A stretch of 64,000 bases of DNA from Flavobacterium sp. I3-2 (lineage in GTDB: Bacteria > Bacteroidota > Bacteroidia > Flavobacteriales > Flavobacteriaceae): positions 1,240,001 to 1,304,000 of the forward strand of contig NZ_CP058306.1 of the NCBI RefSeq assembly GCF_013389595.1. The letters run 5' to 3'. Shown one piece after another: positions 37,177 to 46,033 of this stretch. Below the pieces are notes generated by a model. That model was not told the origin of the DNA, ran no database searches, and was given only the letters and a program-made list of their open reading frames with translations. A program made the position numbers and the translations under genes. Each line of letters opens with the position of its first letter. Position 1 is the first letter of the stretch.

Positions 37177-37530
37177 TTATTGATTTACAACTTCTAACAT
37201 TGCAGAAACTGTTTTGACTGCATTTCTTACAAAAATTTGATTATTATAAATAATCACAGGGCGAGCTAAAAATGTATAATGTTCTAACAAATATTTTTTA
37301 AAACCTGCTTCGTCTAAATTCGCTTCTTTTAAATTTAATTGTTTATAAAGCTGCGCACGCTTACTAAAAAGCTTTTCATAACTTTTTGTGAAAGCGTACA
37401 TTTCTTCAAGTTGAGCTTCCGTTAACGTATTGGTTTTAATATCAATCAGTTCAAATTTAGAAATGTCGTTAATCTGAGCTAGTATTTTTTTGCACGTATC
37501 ACACGTACTTAAATAATATATTTTGTTCAT
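37177..37530 (-). CDS. ArsC/Spx-like thioredoxin-fold protein
   Basis: The 117-residue protein opens NKIYYLSTCDTCKKIL, with the CxxC motif Cys10-Cys13. It has the LFSKRAQLYKQL and ARPVIIYNNQIFVRN segments of the ArsC/Spx superfamily. Members are arsenate reductases, the regulator Spx, or uncharacterised YffB/MgsR-like proteins; no arsenic genes are nearby. It is the last gene of the trhO-trhP-ferredoxin array, three bases after the ferredoxin, so a redox role with those proteins is possible. Confidence 0.85.
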   Translation of the reverse strand: MNKIYYLSTCDTCKKILAQINDISKFELIDIKTNTLTEAQLEEMYAFTKSYEKLFSKRAQLYKQLNLKEANLDEAGFKKYLLEHYTFLARPVIIYNNQIFVRNAVKTVSAMLEVVNQ

Positions 37531-37533
37531 AAT

Positions 37534-37764
37534 CTAAGTTTCTTTAACTACAATAATGTTTACAGGACAGGCTTTTGCCGCATTTTCACAAGCTTCTAAA
37601 ATAGCATAGTCGTGAGATTTTAATGTGAAAAATCCTTTGGCATCTGTAGATTTTAAAAGTACGGTTTTTCCGTCTTTTTTTGACATTTGAAATTGTGCGG
37701 GAGCCATTTCTACACAATAATTACAGCCAATGCATTTGTTGCGTTGTAAGGTTACGATTACCAT
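37534..37764 (-). CDS. Single-cluster [4Fe-4S] ferredoxin
   Basis: The 76-residue protein has CIGCNYC (Cys11, Cys14, Cys17) and a distant Cys66 in AKACPVN, enough for one [4Fe-4S] cluster. An additional Cys59 could be a disulfide partner. Its start overlaps the U32 protein stop by one base (TAATG), so it is translationally coupled to TrhP and may supply electrons to it; this link is inferred from position. Confidence 0.9.
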   Translation of the reverse strand: MVIVTLQRNKCIGCNYCVEMAPAQFQMSKKDGKTVLLKSTDAKGFFTLKSHDYAILEACENAAKACPVNIIVVKET

Positions 37765-39005
37765 TAGGCTTCTACAATTTTGTACATTTTGTCTGACAAA
37801 CGCACTCTGAATGGAAGTTTAAAAGTTGCATCATCGCCTTTAGTTGCTTTTTCTACTTTCTCGCCATTTGCAAAAAGTTCGTCGATTATTAATTCTTGAG
37901 CGCCAGTACTTGGACCGGTAATTAAAATTTTATCACCTACTTTAATATCGTAAGCTTCCACTTTAAATTCTCCGATTGATGCTTTTTGGAAATAATGCAT
38001 CGCTTTACCAACATATACTTTTTTCTGAGTAGCAACAGAACCAGGAACATCGCTCCATTCGCCCAATTTTTGACCTAAGTAATAACCGCTCCAAAAATCA
38101 CGATTATAAACCGTTCGTAAATCGGTCATCCATTTTGTTACATTTTTTTCTGTAAAATTACCTTCGTAATACGCATCAATAGCTGCGCGATATGTTTTAG
38201 TTACAACCGCAACATAATCTGCACCTTTACCACGACCTTCTAATTTAAGTACTTTAATTCCTGTATCAATTACTTGGTCTAAAAAATCTAACGTACATAA
38301 ATCTTTAGGCGACATCATGTATTCGTTATCAATCTCAATTTCAAAACCTGATTCTTGATCAATAACGGTATATTTTTTTCTACAATTTTGTTTGCAAGCA
38401 CCTCGATTCGCCGATGAATTGTGTGAATGCAAACTCAAATAACATTTCCCTGAAACTGCCATACATAAAGCTCCATGACCAAAAATTTCAATCTCAACTA
38501 AATTTCCAGACGGACCTTTGATTTGTTCTTTCTCAATAGCTTCTGTAATCTTAGCTACTTGACGCAAACTCAATTCGCGCGAGAGCACAATCGTATCTGC
38601 AAACAAAGCATAAAACTTAACGGTTTCTATATTGGTTACGTTTAACTGAGTTGAAATATGGACTTCTAAACCAATAGTTCTCGCCATAGCAATAACAGCT
38701 TGGTCCGAAGCAATCACTGCGGTCAAATCAGCATCTTTTGCTTTTTGTAATAATGTTTTTACGATAGATAAATCGTGGTCGTAAACAATTGTATTTAACG
38801 TTAAATACGTTCTAACCTTTTTTTCTTTACAACGACGAGCGATTTCTGGCAAATCTTCAAGTGTGAAATTCATCGTCGCGCGAGCACGCATATTTAGTTG
38901 CTCTACACCAAAATAAACCGAGTCAGCACCATTGTCAATAGCAGCTTGTAACGATTCAAAGTTACCTGCTGGTGCCATTAATTCAATCTTACCTGTTGTT
39001 GTCAT
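37764..39005 (-). CDS. trhP: U32 peptidase-family tRNA hydroxylation protein TrhP
   Basis: The 413-residue protein has the U32 start IELMAPAGNFESLQAAIDNGADSVYFG. The four cysteines (Cys181, Cys188, Cys204, Cys208) bind the iron-sulfur cluster in TrhP/RlhA proteins. E. coli TrhP (YegQ) is needed for prephenate-dependent 5-hydroxylation of U34 in tRNA; RlhA, a relative, acts on 23S rRNA, so the exact target is uncertain. Residues about 327-413 form a C-terminal beta domain also found at the end of the adjacent TrhO. The gene starts ten bases after trhO. Confidence 0.85.
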   Translation of the reverse strand: MTTTGKIELMAPAGNFESLQAAIDNGADSVYFGVEQLNMRARATMNFTLEDLPEIARRCKEKKVRTYLTLNTIVYDHDLSIVKTLLQKAKDADLTAVIASDQAVIAMARTIGLEVHISTQLNVTNIETVKFYALFADTIVLSRELSLRQVAKITEAIEKEQIKGPSGNLVEIEIFGHGALCMAVSGKCYLSLHSHNSSANRGACKQNCRKKYTVIDQESGFEIEIDNEYMMSPKDLCTLDFLDQVIDTGIKVLKLEGRGKGADYVAVVTKTYRAAIDAYYEGNFTEKNVTKWMTDLRTVYNRDFWSGYYLGQKLGEWSDVPGSVATQKKVYVGKAMHYFQKASIGEFKVEAYDIKVGDKILITGPSTGAQELIIDELFANGEKVEKATKGDDATFKLPFRVRLSDKMYKIVEA

Positions 39006-39015
39006 GATTAAAAAA

Positions 39016-40383
39016 TTAGTCGTTTCTAACTACTGTGAATAATTTATCTGATAAACGAATTCTGAACGGAACTTCAAAAGTAACTTTATCACCAATTACG
39101 GCTTTCTCAACGTTTTGACCATTTACTTTCATTGCTGTTAATGTCATACGTTCTTCACCTGTTGTTGGACCTTGAATTACAATTTCGTCTCCTATATTTA
39201 ATTCTTTATTTTCAATTATAAATTGTGCAACCGAAGCTTTGGTAAAATAATGTTCGCCTTGAGCGATATAAATTTTACGTTCGGCTTTTTTCTTTCTGAT
39301 TTCGGTTACTTTGGCAACTTTAACAGGAACAACTTCTTCAAAAACATTGCGTTCTTTTTTGAATTTTAAGTTTTCTGATTTTCCTTTTTTAAAGATTAAG
39401 TTTCCTTTTTGCTCGCCTTTTCGTAAACGTTTTTGTTCTTCGATTGGCAATTGAATGATATCAACACATTCGTTAGAACAACATCCGTGCATTGCTTCGT
39501 GGCATTCATCACATTGAATGAATAATAAATGACATCCTTCGTTAGCACAATTTACGTGTGTATCACAAGGTTTCCCACATTGGTGGCAATTTGCAATAAT
39601 ATCATCGGTGATTCTTTCTCCTAAGCGGTGGTCGAATACGAAGTTTTTTCCTATGAATTTACTTTCTAAACCTTCTGCTTTTACTTGACGTGTGTATTCA
39701 ATAATTCCGCCTTCAAGCTGATAAACATTTTTAAAACCTTGATGTTTGAAATACGCTGATGCTTTTTCACAACGGATTCCTCCTGTACAATACATTACTA
39801 ACTTTTTATCTTCTTTATGTTTTTGAAGTTGTTCGTTTATAATTGGTAATGATTCACGGAACGTATCTACATCTGGAGTTATCGCTCCCTTAAAATGTCC
39901 GACTTCACTTTCGTAATGATTTCTAAAATCTACTAAAACCACATCTGGGTCGTTTAATAATTCGTTGAAATCTTTAGCTCCTAAATGGATTCCTTTGTTA
40001 GTTACATCAAAAGTTGCATCGTCTAAACCGTCGGCAACAATTTTATTACGAACTTTTACGGTAAGTTTTAAGAAAGATAAATCATCTTGTTCAACTGCAA
40101 CGTTTAAACGGATTCCTTTCATAAAATCGTAAACTTCTAAGGTATCTCTAAAAGCATCAAAATTTTCTGCAGGAACACTCATTTGTGCATTTATTCCTTC
40201 GTGAGCCACATAGGTTCTTCCTAAAGCTCCTAAAGTATTCCAAGCTATAAATAAATCGTTACGAAATTGTTCTGGATTTTCGATTTTGGCATAAGCGTAA
40301 AAAGATAAAGTCAATCTTTTTTCTCCGGCTTGCTCAATTAATTGCGCACGTTCTTCGGCGCTTAAAGTATTATACAGTTGCAT
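39016..40383 (-). CDS. trhO: tRNA uridine-34 hydroxylase TrhO, with extra C-terminal domain
   Basis: The first 330 or so residues match TrhO/YceA: an N-terminal acylphosphatase-like domain (about 1-115), a rhodanese domain with loop CTGGIRC (Cys199), and a Cys-rich zinc-like tail (CHQCGKPC...CDECH...CC). TrhO hydroxylates U34 of tRNA using oxygen. Residues about 369-455 form a domain absent from E. coli TrhO and about 40% identical by eye to the C-terminus of the neighbouring TrhP. At 455 residues the protein is about 100 longer than usual. Confidence 0.88.
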   Translation of the reverse strand: MQLYNTLSAEERAQLIEQAGEKRLTLSFYAYAKIENPEQFRNDLFIAWNTLGALGRTYVAHEGINAQMSVPAENFDAFRDTLEVYDFMKGIRLNVAVEQDDLSFLKLTVKVRNKIVADGLDDATFDVTNKGIHLGAKDFNELLNDPDVVLVDFRNHYESEVGHFKGAITPDVDTFRESLPIINEQLQKHKEDKKLVMYCTGGIRCEKASAYFKHQGFKNVYQLEGGIIEYTRQVKAEGLESKFIGKNFVFDHRLGERITDDIIANCHQCGKPCDTHVNCANEGCHLLFIQCDECHEAMHGCCSNECVDIIQLPIEEQKRLRKGEQKGNLIFKKGKSENLKFKKERNVFEEVVPVKVAKVTEIRKKKAERKIYIAQGEHYFTKASVAQFIIENKELNIGDEIVIQGPTTGEERMTLTAMKVNGQNVEKAVIGDKVTFEVPFRIRLSDKLFTVVRND

Positions 40384-40410
40384 GCTATATACATTTTAAG
40401 TGTGTAGTAA

Positions 40411-40447
40411 ATAAAAAAACCGAATTCTAGATGGAAGAATTCGGTTG
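40411..40447 (-). terminator. Terminator of the cytochrome c gene
   Basis: AACCGAATTC / GAATTCGGTT (40418-40427 with 40437-40446), followed on the minus strand by a T run, about 48 bases after the cytochrome stop and before trhO. Confidence 0.88.
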
Positions 40448-40493
40448 CAAATTTAAGATTAATATTTTAGAAGAAAATGACATTTATCATTTT

Positions 40494-40919
40494 CTATTTT
40501 TTGACTTCAATTTCTTTAGTTATAAATTCGGCAGTTGCTTTCATTGGTGAAGTTGAACCACGGTGACAAGTTGCACAATTTATAGCGTTTTTATATTTTT
40601 CTCCAATTGGATTGAATTCTTTTTCGTTTAATTCATTAGTCATTTTAATCATGTGACGCGTAATTTCTTTTGCGTAAACATCGTCAGCAGATTTATCTTT
40701 ACTATGGCAATGATTACATTTAACACCTAAAGCTTTGTTATACGATTTCATCAAACCCATTAAACTATCTTTAGAAATATTTTGAGGTAAAACTTTTAAA
40801 TTCTTGAAACCGTCATTAAATTCAATAGATTCATATTCCGGTTCTTCATAAATTTTGTATGCTGAGAAAATCATTCCTACACAGAAAATCAAAGCTATAA
40901 ATGCGATACTTTTTTTCAT
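40494..40919 (-). CDS. Diheme c-type cytochrome (CytoC_RC-like)
   Basis: The 141-residue protein has an N-terminal membrane anchor or signal (residues 4-20) and two heme motifs, CNHCH (68-72) and CATCH (115-119). The spacing and the NLKVLPQNISKDSLMGLMKSYNKALGVKC lead-in resemble the photosynthetic-reaction-centre cytochrome family (CytoC_RC) widespread in non-photosynthetic Bacteroidota. It probably carries electrons in the periplasm; partners are unknown. Confidence 0.85.
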   Translation of the reverse strand: MKKSIAFIALIFCVGMIFSAYKIYEEPEYESIEFNDGFKNLKVLPQNISKDSLMGLMKSYNKALGVKCNHCHSKDKSADDVYAKEITRHMIKMTNELNEKEFNPIGEKYKNAINCATCHRGSTSPMKATAEFITKEIEVKK

Positions 40920-41008
40920 AATTTGTAATTTGAAATAAATTTAAACAAAATATAAAATACTTAATAAAATAGCATTCAATTTGAAATTATTCTAAATAAA
41001 AAACACAT

Positions 41009-41491
41009 CTATTTACTTTGTTCTGCCATTACTTCTTCAAGCGTTTTTGTCATAATCGGAACTTTATAAAAAGTAGATAAAAAAACAGCATCTAATTCTT
41101 TGGCATTTAAAACGGTATTGACAATTTCTTTACATTCTTCTTTGGTTGCAAACTTCTGATGAAAAGTCATTGGATTATCTGTCTCGTTAGTAATTTCGAC
41201 TAGAAATTTATCTCCGCCTTCATTCATAAATTGCAACACATTTGTAGCCGAAATCTCAATAGTTATAAACGAACCGTCTTCCCAAGCAAGCGTGTCAAAT
41301 AAATCTACAATTTGATTTGTTGCCATCTTTTTTTCGTCACTATTATTATTGTAATCTTCATAAGTTACATCATAAAACAAACCTGATTCAATTTGAATTG
41401 TTTCAGGAATCTTTTGTGTCGAATCTTGACTTGTTTTTTTACAATTAAAAAAAGAAATACAAATCAAAAAAATAGGAACCACTTTTTTCAT
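41009..41491 (-). CDS. Hypothetical lipoprotein
   Basis: The ATG at 41491 is used because the longer frame starts with TTG. The 160-residue product has a lipobox ending FFNC (Cys17) and a mature region with no recognised domain, moderately acidic, beta-rich and ending in a helix. It lies 13 bases after the L,D-transpeptidase gene on the same strand, so it may be co-transcribed and act in the envelope. Confidence 0.65.
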   Translation of the reverse strand: MKKVVPIFLICISFFNCKKTSQDSTQKIPETIQIESGLFYDVTYEDYNNNSDEKKMATNQIVDLFDTLAWEDGSFITIEISATNVLQFMNEGGDKFLVEITNETDNPMTFHQKFATKEECKEIVNTVLNAKELDAVFLSTFYKVPIMTKTLEEVMAEQSK

Positions 41492-41510
41492 ATTCAATAT
41501 TTTAAAGTAA

Positions 41511-42539
41511 TTAGTTAGTTTTTAAAGAATCATTCTTTACCTCAATTTCTTTAGTTTTATTATTTAAATAATTGATTCTGATTTCTTGTTGTTTTTTGAT
41601 TTCAGAAATATGAGGTGTTATAATTTCGTTTAACTGTTCGGTGGTTATCGTCGTTACATTTGGGTCTTTCACCAAATCATTCCAAATCCCTTTTTTCCCG
41701 AAAGGATAATCTCCGTAAACGATTACTGGTGTTCCTTTAGCAATTTGGGTGTTTGCATCTTTCAAAATCCATTGGTCACACCAATTGTATAAAAATTGTG
41801 CATCGGCATCTAATAATCTCAAACAAGAATGTGAAGCTGGATAACCAGGCAAAGCGTATTGATGAAAACCAACACCTCCGTGATTACTGATATTAAAATT
41901 CCAATTTAAAATCCATTCGCTATTAGAAGTGCTTTTAACTTTACGACCGCGCCAATTTGTAAAAAATAAACCACGTGGCGTTTGAGTTGCTTTTTTTCCC
42001 ATATTCGTCGGTCCCCATTTTATTAGGTTTCCATTTTCATAAACAGCATAAGCCTGAATCGGATATGAAAAAATGATGAATTTAGGAACTTCTGATAAAA
42101 CGTCCAATTGAAATGGAAACGGCGTGTAGTCTATAAAATCTTCTTTTAAAACTTTTGGGACAATAATCGTATCTCTACGTTTTAAATTTGTAATATCAAC
42201 TCTGTTTAAAGCAGCGATATCATAAATCTGTTCTTTTGTGTAATTTTTATAAAAAGCTTTAGATAACGAATCGCTCACTTTCATTGGCCAATACATAAAT
42301 TCAGCGCCTTCTTTTAAACGAAATTTCTCTTTTTCTTTGACTTTTTCTTTAATTGCTAAAAGTGAATCTGCTTTTATTTTTGACAGTGAATCTGCCTTTA
42401 CAATATTTAAACTATCGATATTAATAGTTCTTTCTTTGTGTGTTTCTTTATCAGTTTGATTCTTATTATCCTCGTTTGTTTTATTACACGATATGGATAT
42501 TAAGGAAATGATAATTAACAATGTAACAATCTTTTTCAT
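41511..42539 (-). CDS. L,D-transpeptidase (YkuD) lipoprotein
   Basis: The 342-residue protein has a lipobox (ISISC, Cys18) and a Lys/Asp/Ser-rich linker. A LysM-like segment near residues 98-130 (QIYDIAALNRVDITNLKRRDTIIVP) precedes the YkuD domain with catalytic residues in HGGVGFH (His220, His226) and SHSCLR (Cys239). The family motif is SHGC; here Gly is replaced by Ser. Such enzymes crosslink peptidoglycan or attach proteins to it. Confidence 0.88.
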   Translation of the reverse strand: MKKIVTLLIIISLISISCNKTNEDNKNQTDKETHKERTINIDSLNIVKADSLSKIKADSLLAIKEKVKEKEKFRLKEGAEFMYWPMKVSDSLSKAFYKNYTKEQIYDIAALNRVDITNLKRRDTIIVPKVLKEDFIDYTPFPFQLDVLSEVPKFIIFSYPIQAYAVYENGNLIKWGPTNMGKKATQTPRGLFFTNWRGRKVKSTSNSEWILNWNFNISNHGGVGFHQYALPGYPASHSCLRLLDADAQFLYNWCDQWILKDANTQIAKGTPVIVYGDYPFGKKGIWNDLVKDPNVTTITTEQLNEIITPHISEIKKQQEIRINYLNNKTKEIEVKNDSLKTN

Positions 42540-42586
42540 CTTTTTTAGTATGAAGATAAATAAAAAAATAATATAATTAACAAGTG

Positions 42587-43000
42587 CTATCTTCGTTTTA
42601 AAACTAAAAAATTATCCAAACTATATTTTCCTGGTCCTAATAATAAAATGGAAATATAAGCTACTAAATAAGCTGAGCCAAGTTCAGATTCTCCGAAAAA
42701 GTCCCATTGATGCGCGCTTGAAATTACAATAGCAGTAACGATTAATGGAATGGTTGCCCACCTTGTTAAAAAGCCTATCATTAATAAAATGGAACAAAAG
42801 AATTCAGAAAAGATAACAAGACTTAATGATACAGTTGCACCTAAGCCCATAAAATCCATAAACGATTCTTGCATTTTTTCAAAGTTCATCAATTTAGCCC
42901 ATCCATGAGTTACCATCAAAGCTCCAAAACCAATTCTTAAAATAAATAACGCTAAGTTTGCCGTGTTTTTATTATTTGTAGAAAATAAAAAATTCTTCAT
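42587..43000 (-). CDS. DoxX family membrane protein
   Basis: The 137-residue protein has four membrane helices. The DoxX motif LFILRIGFGALMVTHGWAKLMNFE follows the first, with FFCSILLMIGFLTRWA near residue 68. DoxX proteins are quinone-linked or sulfur/redox-stress membrane proteins of varied role. It is divergent from recA with a shared 176-base gap that contains a palindrome. Confidence 0.88.
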   Translation of the reverse strand: MKNFLFSTNNKNTANLALFILRIGFGALMVTHGWAKLMNFEKMQESFMDFMGLGATVSLSLVIFSEFFCSILLMIGFLTRWATIPLIVTAIVISSAHQWDFFGESELGSAYLVAYISILLLGPGKYSLDNFLVLKRR

Positions 43001-43050
43001 GTTTTTTATTTTAAAGATATAAAAAATCTAAATGCAAAAACTTTTTTATT

Positions 43051-43069
43051 AACGACACGTATTGTCGTT
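43051..43069. promoter_or_regulatory. Palindromic operator candidate between doxX and recA
   Basis: AACGACACGTATTGTCGTT has two perfect 7-base half-sites separated by five bases. It lies just upstream of the recA -7 element, where a repressor could block the polymerase, and about 50 bases from the doxX start. It does not match the E. coli or B. subtilis LexA box. Confidence 0.5.
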
Positions 43070-43078
43070 TGTGAATTG

Positions 43079-43086
43079 TAAATTTG
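43079..43086 (+). promoter_or_regulatory. Putative -7 element of recA
   Basis: TAAATTTG matches TAnnTTTG, about 90 bases before the recA ATG; the palindrome occupies the expected -33 region. Confidence 0.5.
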
Positions 43087-43176
43087 TATCATCAAAATCA
43101 AGAAAAAGAATTTTGATTACAAATTATAACCATAAATAAAAAAAAGGTATTTTTACATATATAATACAAAAGAGAT

Positions 43177-44184
43177 ATGAGTGCAGATAGAGAAGCAAAA
43201 TTAAAAGCTTTACAGCTTACCTTAGATAAATTAGATAAAACTTACGGAAAAGGAACAGTTATGAAACTTGGTGATACCGCTGTTGAAGAGGTTGAATCTA
43301 TTTCATCTGGATCATTAGGTTTGGATTTAGCTTTAGGTGTGATGGGATATCCAAAAGGAAGAATCATTGAAATTTACGGACCTGAATCATCTGGTAAAAC
43401 TACCTTAACATTACATGCAATTGCAGAAGCGCAAAAAGCAGGTGGTATCGCAGCTTTTATTGATGCGGAACATGCATTTGATCGTTTTTATGCTCAAAAA
43501 CTTGGTGTAGATATTGATAATTTGATTATTTCGCAACCAGATAATGGAGAACAAGCTTTAGAAATTGCTGAGAATTTAATTCGTTCGGGCGCTATTGATT
43601 TAGTGGTAATTGACTCGGTTGCTGCCTTAACTCCAAAAAGTGAAATTGAAGGAGAAATGGGAGATTCTAAAATGGGGTTACATGCTCGTTTGATGTCTCA
43701 AGCTTTAAGAAAATTAACTGGAACAATTAACAAAACGAATTGTACTGTTTTCTTCATCAATCAATTGCGTGAAAAAATCGGAGTTATGTTCGGAAATCCA
43801 GAAACAACAACTGGAGGAAACGCACTTAAATTTTACGCTTCGGTGCGTTTAGACATTCGAAAATCTACTCAAATAAAAGACGGTGATTTGGTTATGGGTA
43901 ACCGTACAAAAGTCAAAGTTGTTAAAAACAAAGTGGCGCCACCTTTCCGTACTGCTGAATTTGACATCATGTACGGAGAAGGAATTTCTAAAGTTGGTGA
44001 AGTTTTAGACTTAGCTGTAGAATTCGAAATCGTTAAAAAATCGGGATCTTGGTTTAGTTATGGCGAAACCAAATTAGGACAAGGTAGAGATGCTGTAAAA
44101 TCTTTAATCAAGGACAATCCTGAGTTAATGGATGAACTTGAAGTTAAAATTAAAGAACATATCAAAGCGCAAAACGCTGAATAA
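43177..44184 (+). CDS. recA: Recombinase RecA
   Basis: The 335-residue protein has Walker [11 protein letters not shown] near residue 68, Walker [13 protein letters not shown] near residue 141, and the DNA-binding-loop region [26 protein letters not shown]. It also has the nucleotide-sensing [22 protein letters not shown]. It catalyses strand exchange and governs repair. It is monocistronic, with a terminator 20 bases downstream. Confidence 0.98.
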   Translation: MSADREAKLKALQLTLDKLDKTYGKGTVMKLGDTAVEEVESISSGSLGLDLALGVMGYPKGRIIEIYGPESSGKTTLTLHAIAEAQKAGGIAAFIDAEHAFDRFYAQKLGVDIDNLIISQPDNGEQALEIAENLIRSGAIDLVVIDSVAALTPKSEIEGEMGDSKMGLHARLMSQALRKLTGTINKTNCTVFFINQLREKIGVMFGNPETTTGGNALKFYASVRLDIRKSTQIKDGDLVMGNRTKVKVVKNKVAPPFRTAEFDIMYGEGISKVGEVLDLAVEFEIVKKSGSWFSYGETKLGQGRDAVKSLIKDNPELMDELEVKIKEHIKAQNAE

Positions 44185-44201
44185 ATTTTTAAAATATATT
44201 A

Positions 44202-44237
44202 AGCCTCAAGAAACAGATGTTTGTTGAGGTTTTTTTA
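44202..44237 (+). terminator. Terminator of recA
   Basis: CCTCAA / TTGAGG outer and AAACA / TGTTT inner pairs separated by a G-G mismatch, followed by seven T. Confidence 0.85.
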
Positions 44238-44255
44238 TTTAATTAAATCAAAAAA

Positions 44256-44816
44256 ATGAGCTTATTACAAAAACAACTTAGAATTGCTAAAGAGCAAGAA
44301 AAGCTATTGTCGTTTATAGAATATGGATCAGATACGAATTTCTTTTGTGGTTACGTGTTAGATTATACTTCTGAAATGGTGACTATAAAACATATAACAA
44401 AGTTCGGTAAAGACGATGGTTTAATAGTTCAGCCATTAGACGCCTTTGTTCGAATTGATTTTGATGATGATTATGCTTCGTTAATGGAATACTTAATCAA
44501 AAATTCAGATAAAATTTATACAAAGAGTAATTATAAAATTGATTTTTCAGACGAAAATTATTATACAAATATTTTCAATTTTTTTTGCGGAAATAGAGAT
44601 GTGATTTTGAGTTTTGAAATTGATAATGATTTTTTTTCGGGCTATCTTATTGAATTTTCAGAATCAGATTTTATTTTACATGCTATTGGTAAGGAAGGCG
44701 AAGATTTGGGAATGTCAATTTTTAGAATAGAGGACATTACAAGTATTCAAATAGATGATGTAGATAATCGAAGACGAAATTTATTATTTAAATGGAGAAT
44801 GGATAAAGTGTTTTGA
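44256..44816 (+). CDS. Hypothetical cytosolic protein with two internal repeats
   Basis: The 186-residue product lacks a signal peptide. Residues about 18-70 and 115-170 look like two copies of the same beta-rich unit: hydrophobic-FxxGYxxxxSexx-hydrophobic followed by KxGxDxG. This pattern recalls Sm/SH3-like barrels but no family is recognised. It begins about 20 bases after the recA terminator and is AT-rich like its neighbours. Confidence 0.65.
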   Translation: MSLLQKQLRIAKEQEKLLSFIEYGSDTNFFCGYVLDYTSEMVTIKHITKFGKDDGLIVQPLDAFVRIDFDDDYASLMEYLIKNSDKIYTKSNYKIDFSDENYYTNIFNFFCGNRDVILSFEIDNDFFSGYLIEFSESDFILHAIGKEGEDLGMSIFRIEDITSIQIDDVDNRRRNLLFKWRMDKVF

Positions 44817-44881
44817 TTTTTGTTAAATTAAGTTATATTTTTTTAAATTTGAATTAAAATATAAAAGGAAATTAAAAAATT

Positions 44882-45421
44882 ATGAAAAAAACATTTTTTA
44901 TTTTATTTGCAACTGTTGCTTTATTTTCATGTAATAAAGAAGTAAAAAATCAAACGGTAACTATTGAAAATAGATATTCATTGGAGTTGCCAGAATTTTT
45001 ATCTCAAACAACAATTTTAAATAAAGAAGCTTCACTTCAGTATATGGATGAAACAAATCAACTTTTTATAGCTGTTATAGATGAACCAATTTCAACTTTT
45101 CAAGAAGTTTTAGAAACAGACAATTTAACAGATAGTTATTCAAATGATTTAAGTGGTTATTCGTCTTTAGTTTTAGATACATTTAAGGAAAATGTAAGTG
45201 TAACTTATATTTCAGATTCAGAAGAAACAATTATTAACGAAATGCCTGCGATTTTATACAATATTAAAGCAAAAGTAGGTCCAACTACAGCATATTACAA
45301 TTTTGCTTATTTAAAAGGTAAAGATACCTACTATCAAATCTTTACATGGACGGCAGAAAATAAAGAAAGCGAGCATAAAGAAAAAATGAAATCCATGATT
45401 AATTCGATTAAAGAATTGTAA
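44882..45421 (+). CDS. Hypothetical lipoprotein, copy 1 of a tandem pair
   Basis: The 179-residue product has a lipobox (ALFSC, Cys17). The mature part shares a clear pattern with the next gene: VTIENRYSLELP, SLQYMDE, DLSGY near residue 95, and a final MKSMINSIKEL. The two proteins are the same length and clearly paralogous. The family is not recognised; small lipoproteins of this kind are common next to each other in Flavobacteriaceae. Confidence 0.72.
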   Translation: MKKTFFILFATVALFSCNKEVKNQTVTIENRYSLELPEFLSQTTILNKEASLQYMDETNQLFIAVIDEPISTFQEVLETDNLTDSYSNDLSGYSSLVLDTFKENVSVTYISDSEETIINEMPAILYNIKAKVGPTTAYYNFAYLKGKDTYYQIFTWTAENKESEHKEKMKSMINSIKEL

Positions 45422-45481
45422 ATTAATTTAACTTAAAATGAAGTTTAATAAGTTTTATTTTTTTAGTATATATTAATAACT

Positions 45482-46021
45482 ATGAAAAAAATAATAAACA
45501 TTTTATTAGGACTGTTTATTTTAAATTCTTGTGGAAGTGCAGATAAAGGACAAGAAGTAATCATTGATAATCTTTATTCGATGCGATTACCTAATTACTT
45601 AATCAATAATAATCTTAAAAATGAAGTTCGTTCACTTCAATATATGAGTGAATTTGACGAATTGTATTTTCATGTAGTAGATGAATCGATTGATGATTTT
45701 AAAAATGGCTTAGAATTAAATGATTTAAAAAAAAATTACGCAACAGATTTAGACGGTTATTCTCAAAGGCAATTAGATAATTACAAAAGAGATTTTGATG
45801 TCACCTACGTTTCTGAACCTGAAAAAATAGCAATTAATAATTTACTTGCCGTTTCTTATACCCTTAGAGTTAAAGAAGATTCTGAGGATATTTATTGTCG
45901 ATTTGTTTTGATTCAAGGGAAAACACATTTCTATAAAGTTGTCATTTTTACTTTAGAAACGTTTGAGAAGGCTAATAAAGAATTGATGGAAATGATGATT
46001 AAATCATTTAAAGAACTTTAA
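45482..46021 (+). CDS. Hypothetical lipoprotein, copy 2 of a tandem pair
   Basis: It is also 179 residues, with a lipobox ILNSC (Cys17), VIIDNLYSMRLP, SLQYMSE, DLDGY and LMEMMIKSFKEL matching the upstream copy. Sequence divergence is large at many sites, so the duplication is old. It is followed 12 bases later by a membrane-protein gene, which may be co-transcribed. Confidence 0.72.
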   Translation: MKKIINILLGLFILNSCGSADKGQEVIIDNLYSMRLPNYLINNNLKNEVRSLQYMSEFDELYFHVVDESIDDFKNGLELNDLKKNYATDLDGYSQRQLDNYKRDFDVTYVSEPEKIAINNLLAVSYTLRVKEDSEDIYCRFVLIQGKTHFYKVVIFTLETFEKANKELMEMMIKSFKEL

Positions 46022-46033
46022 ACTAAATTATAA

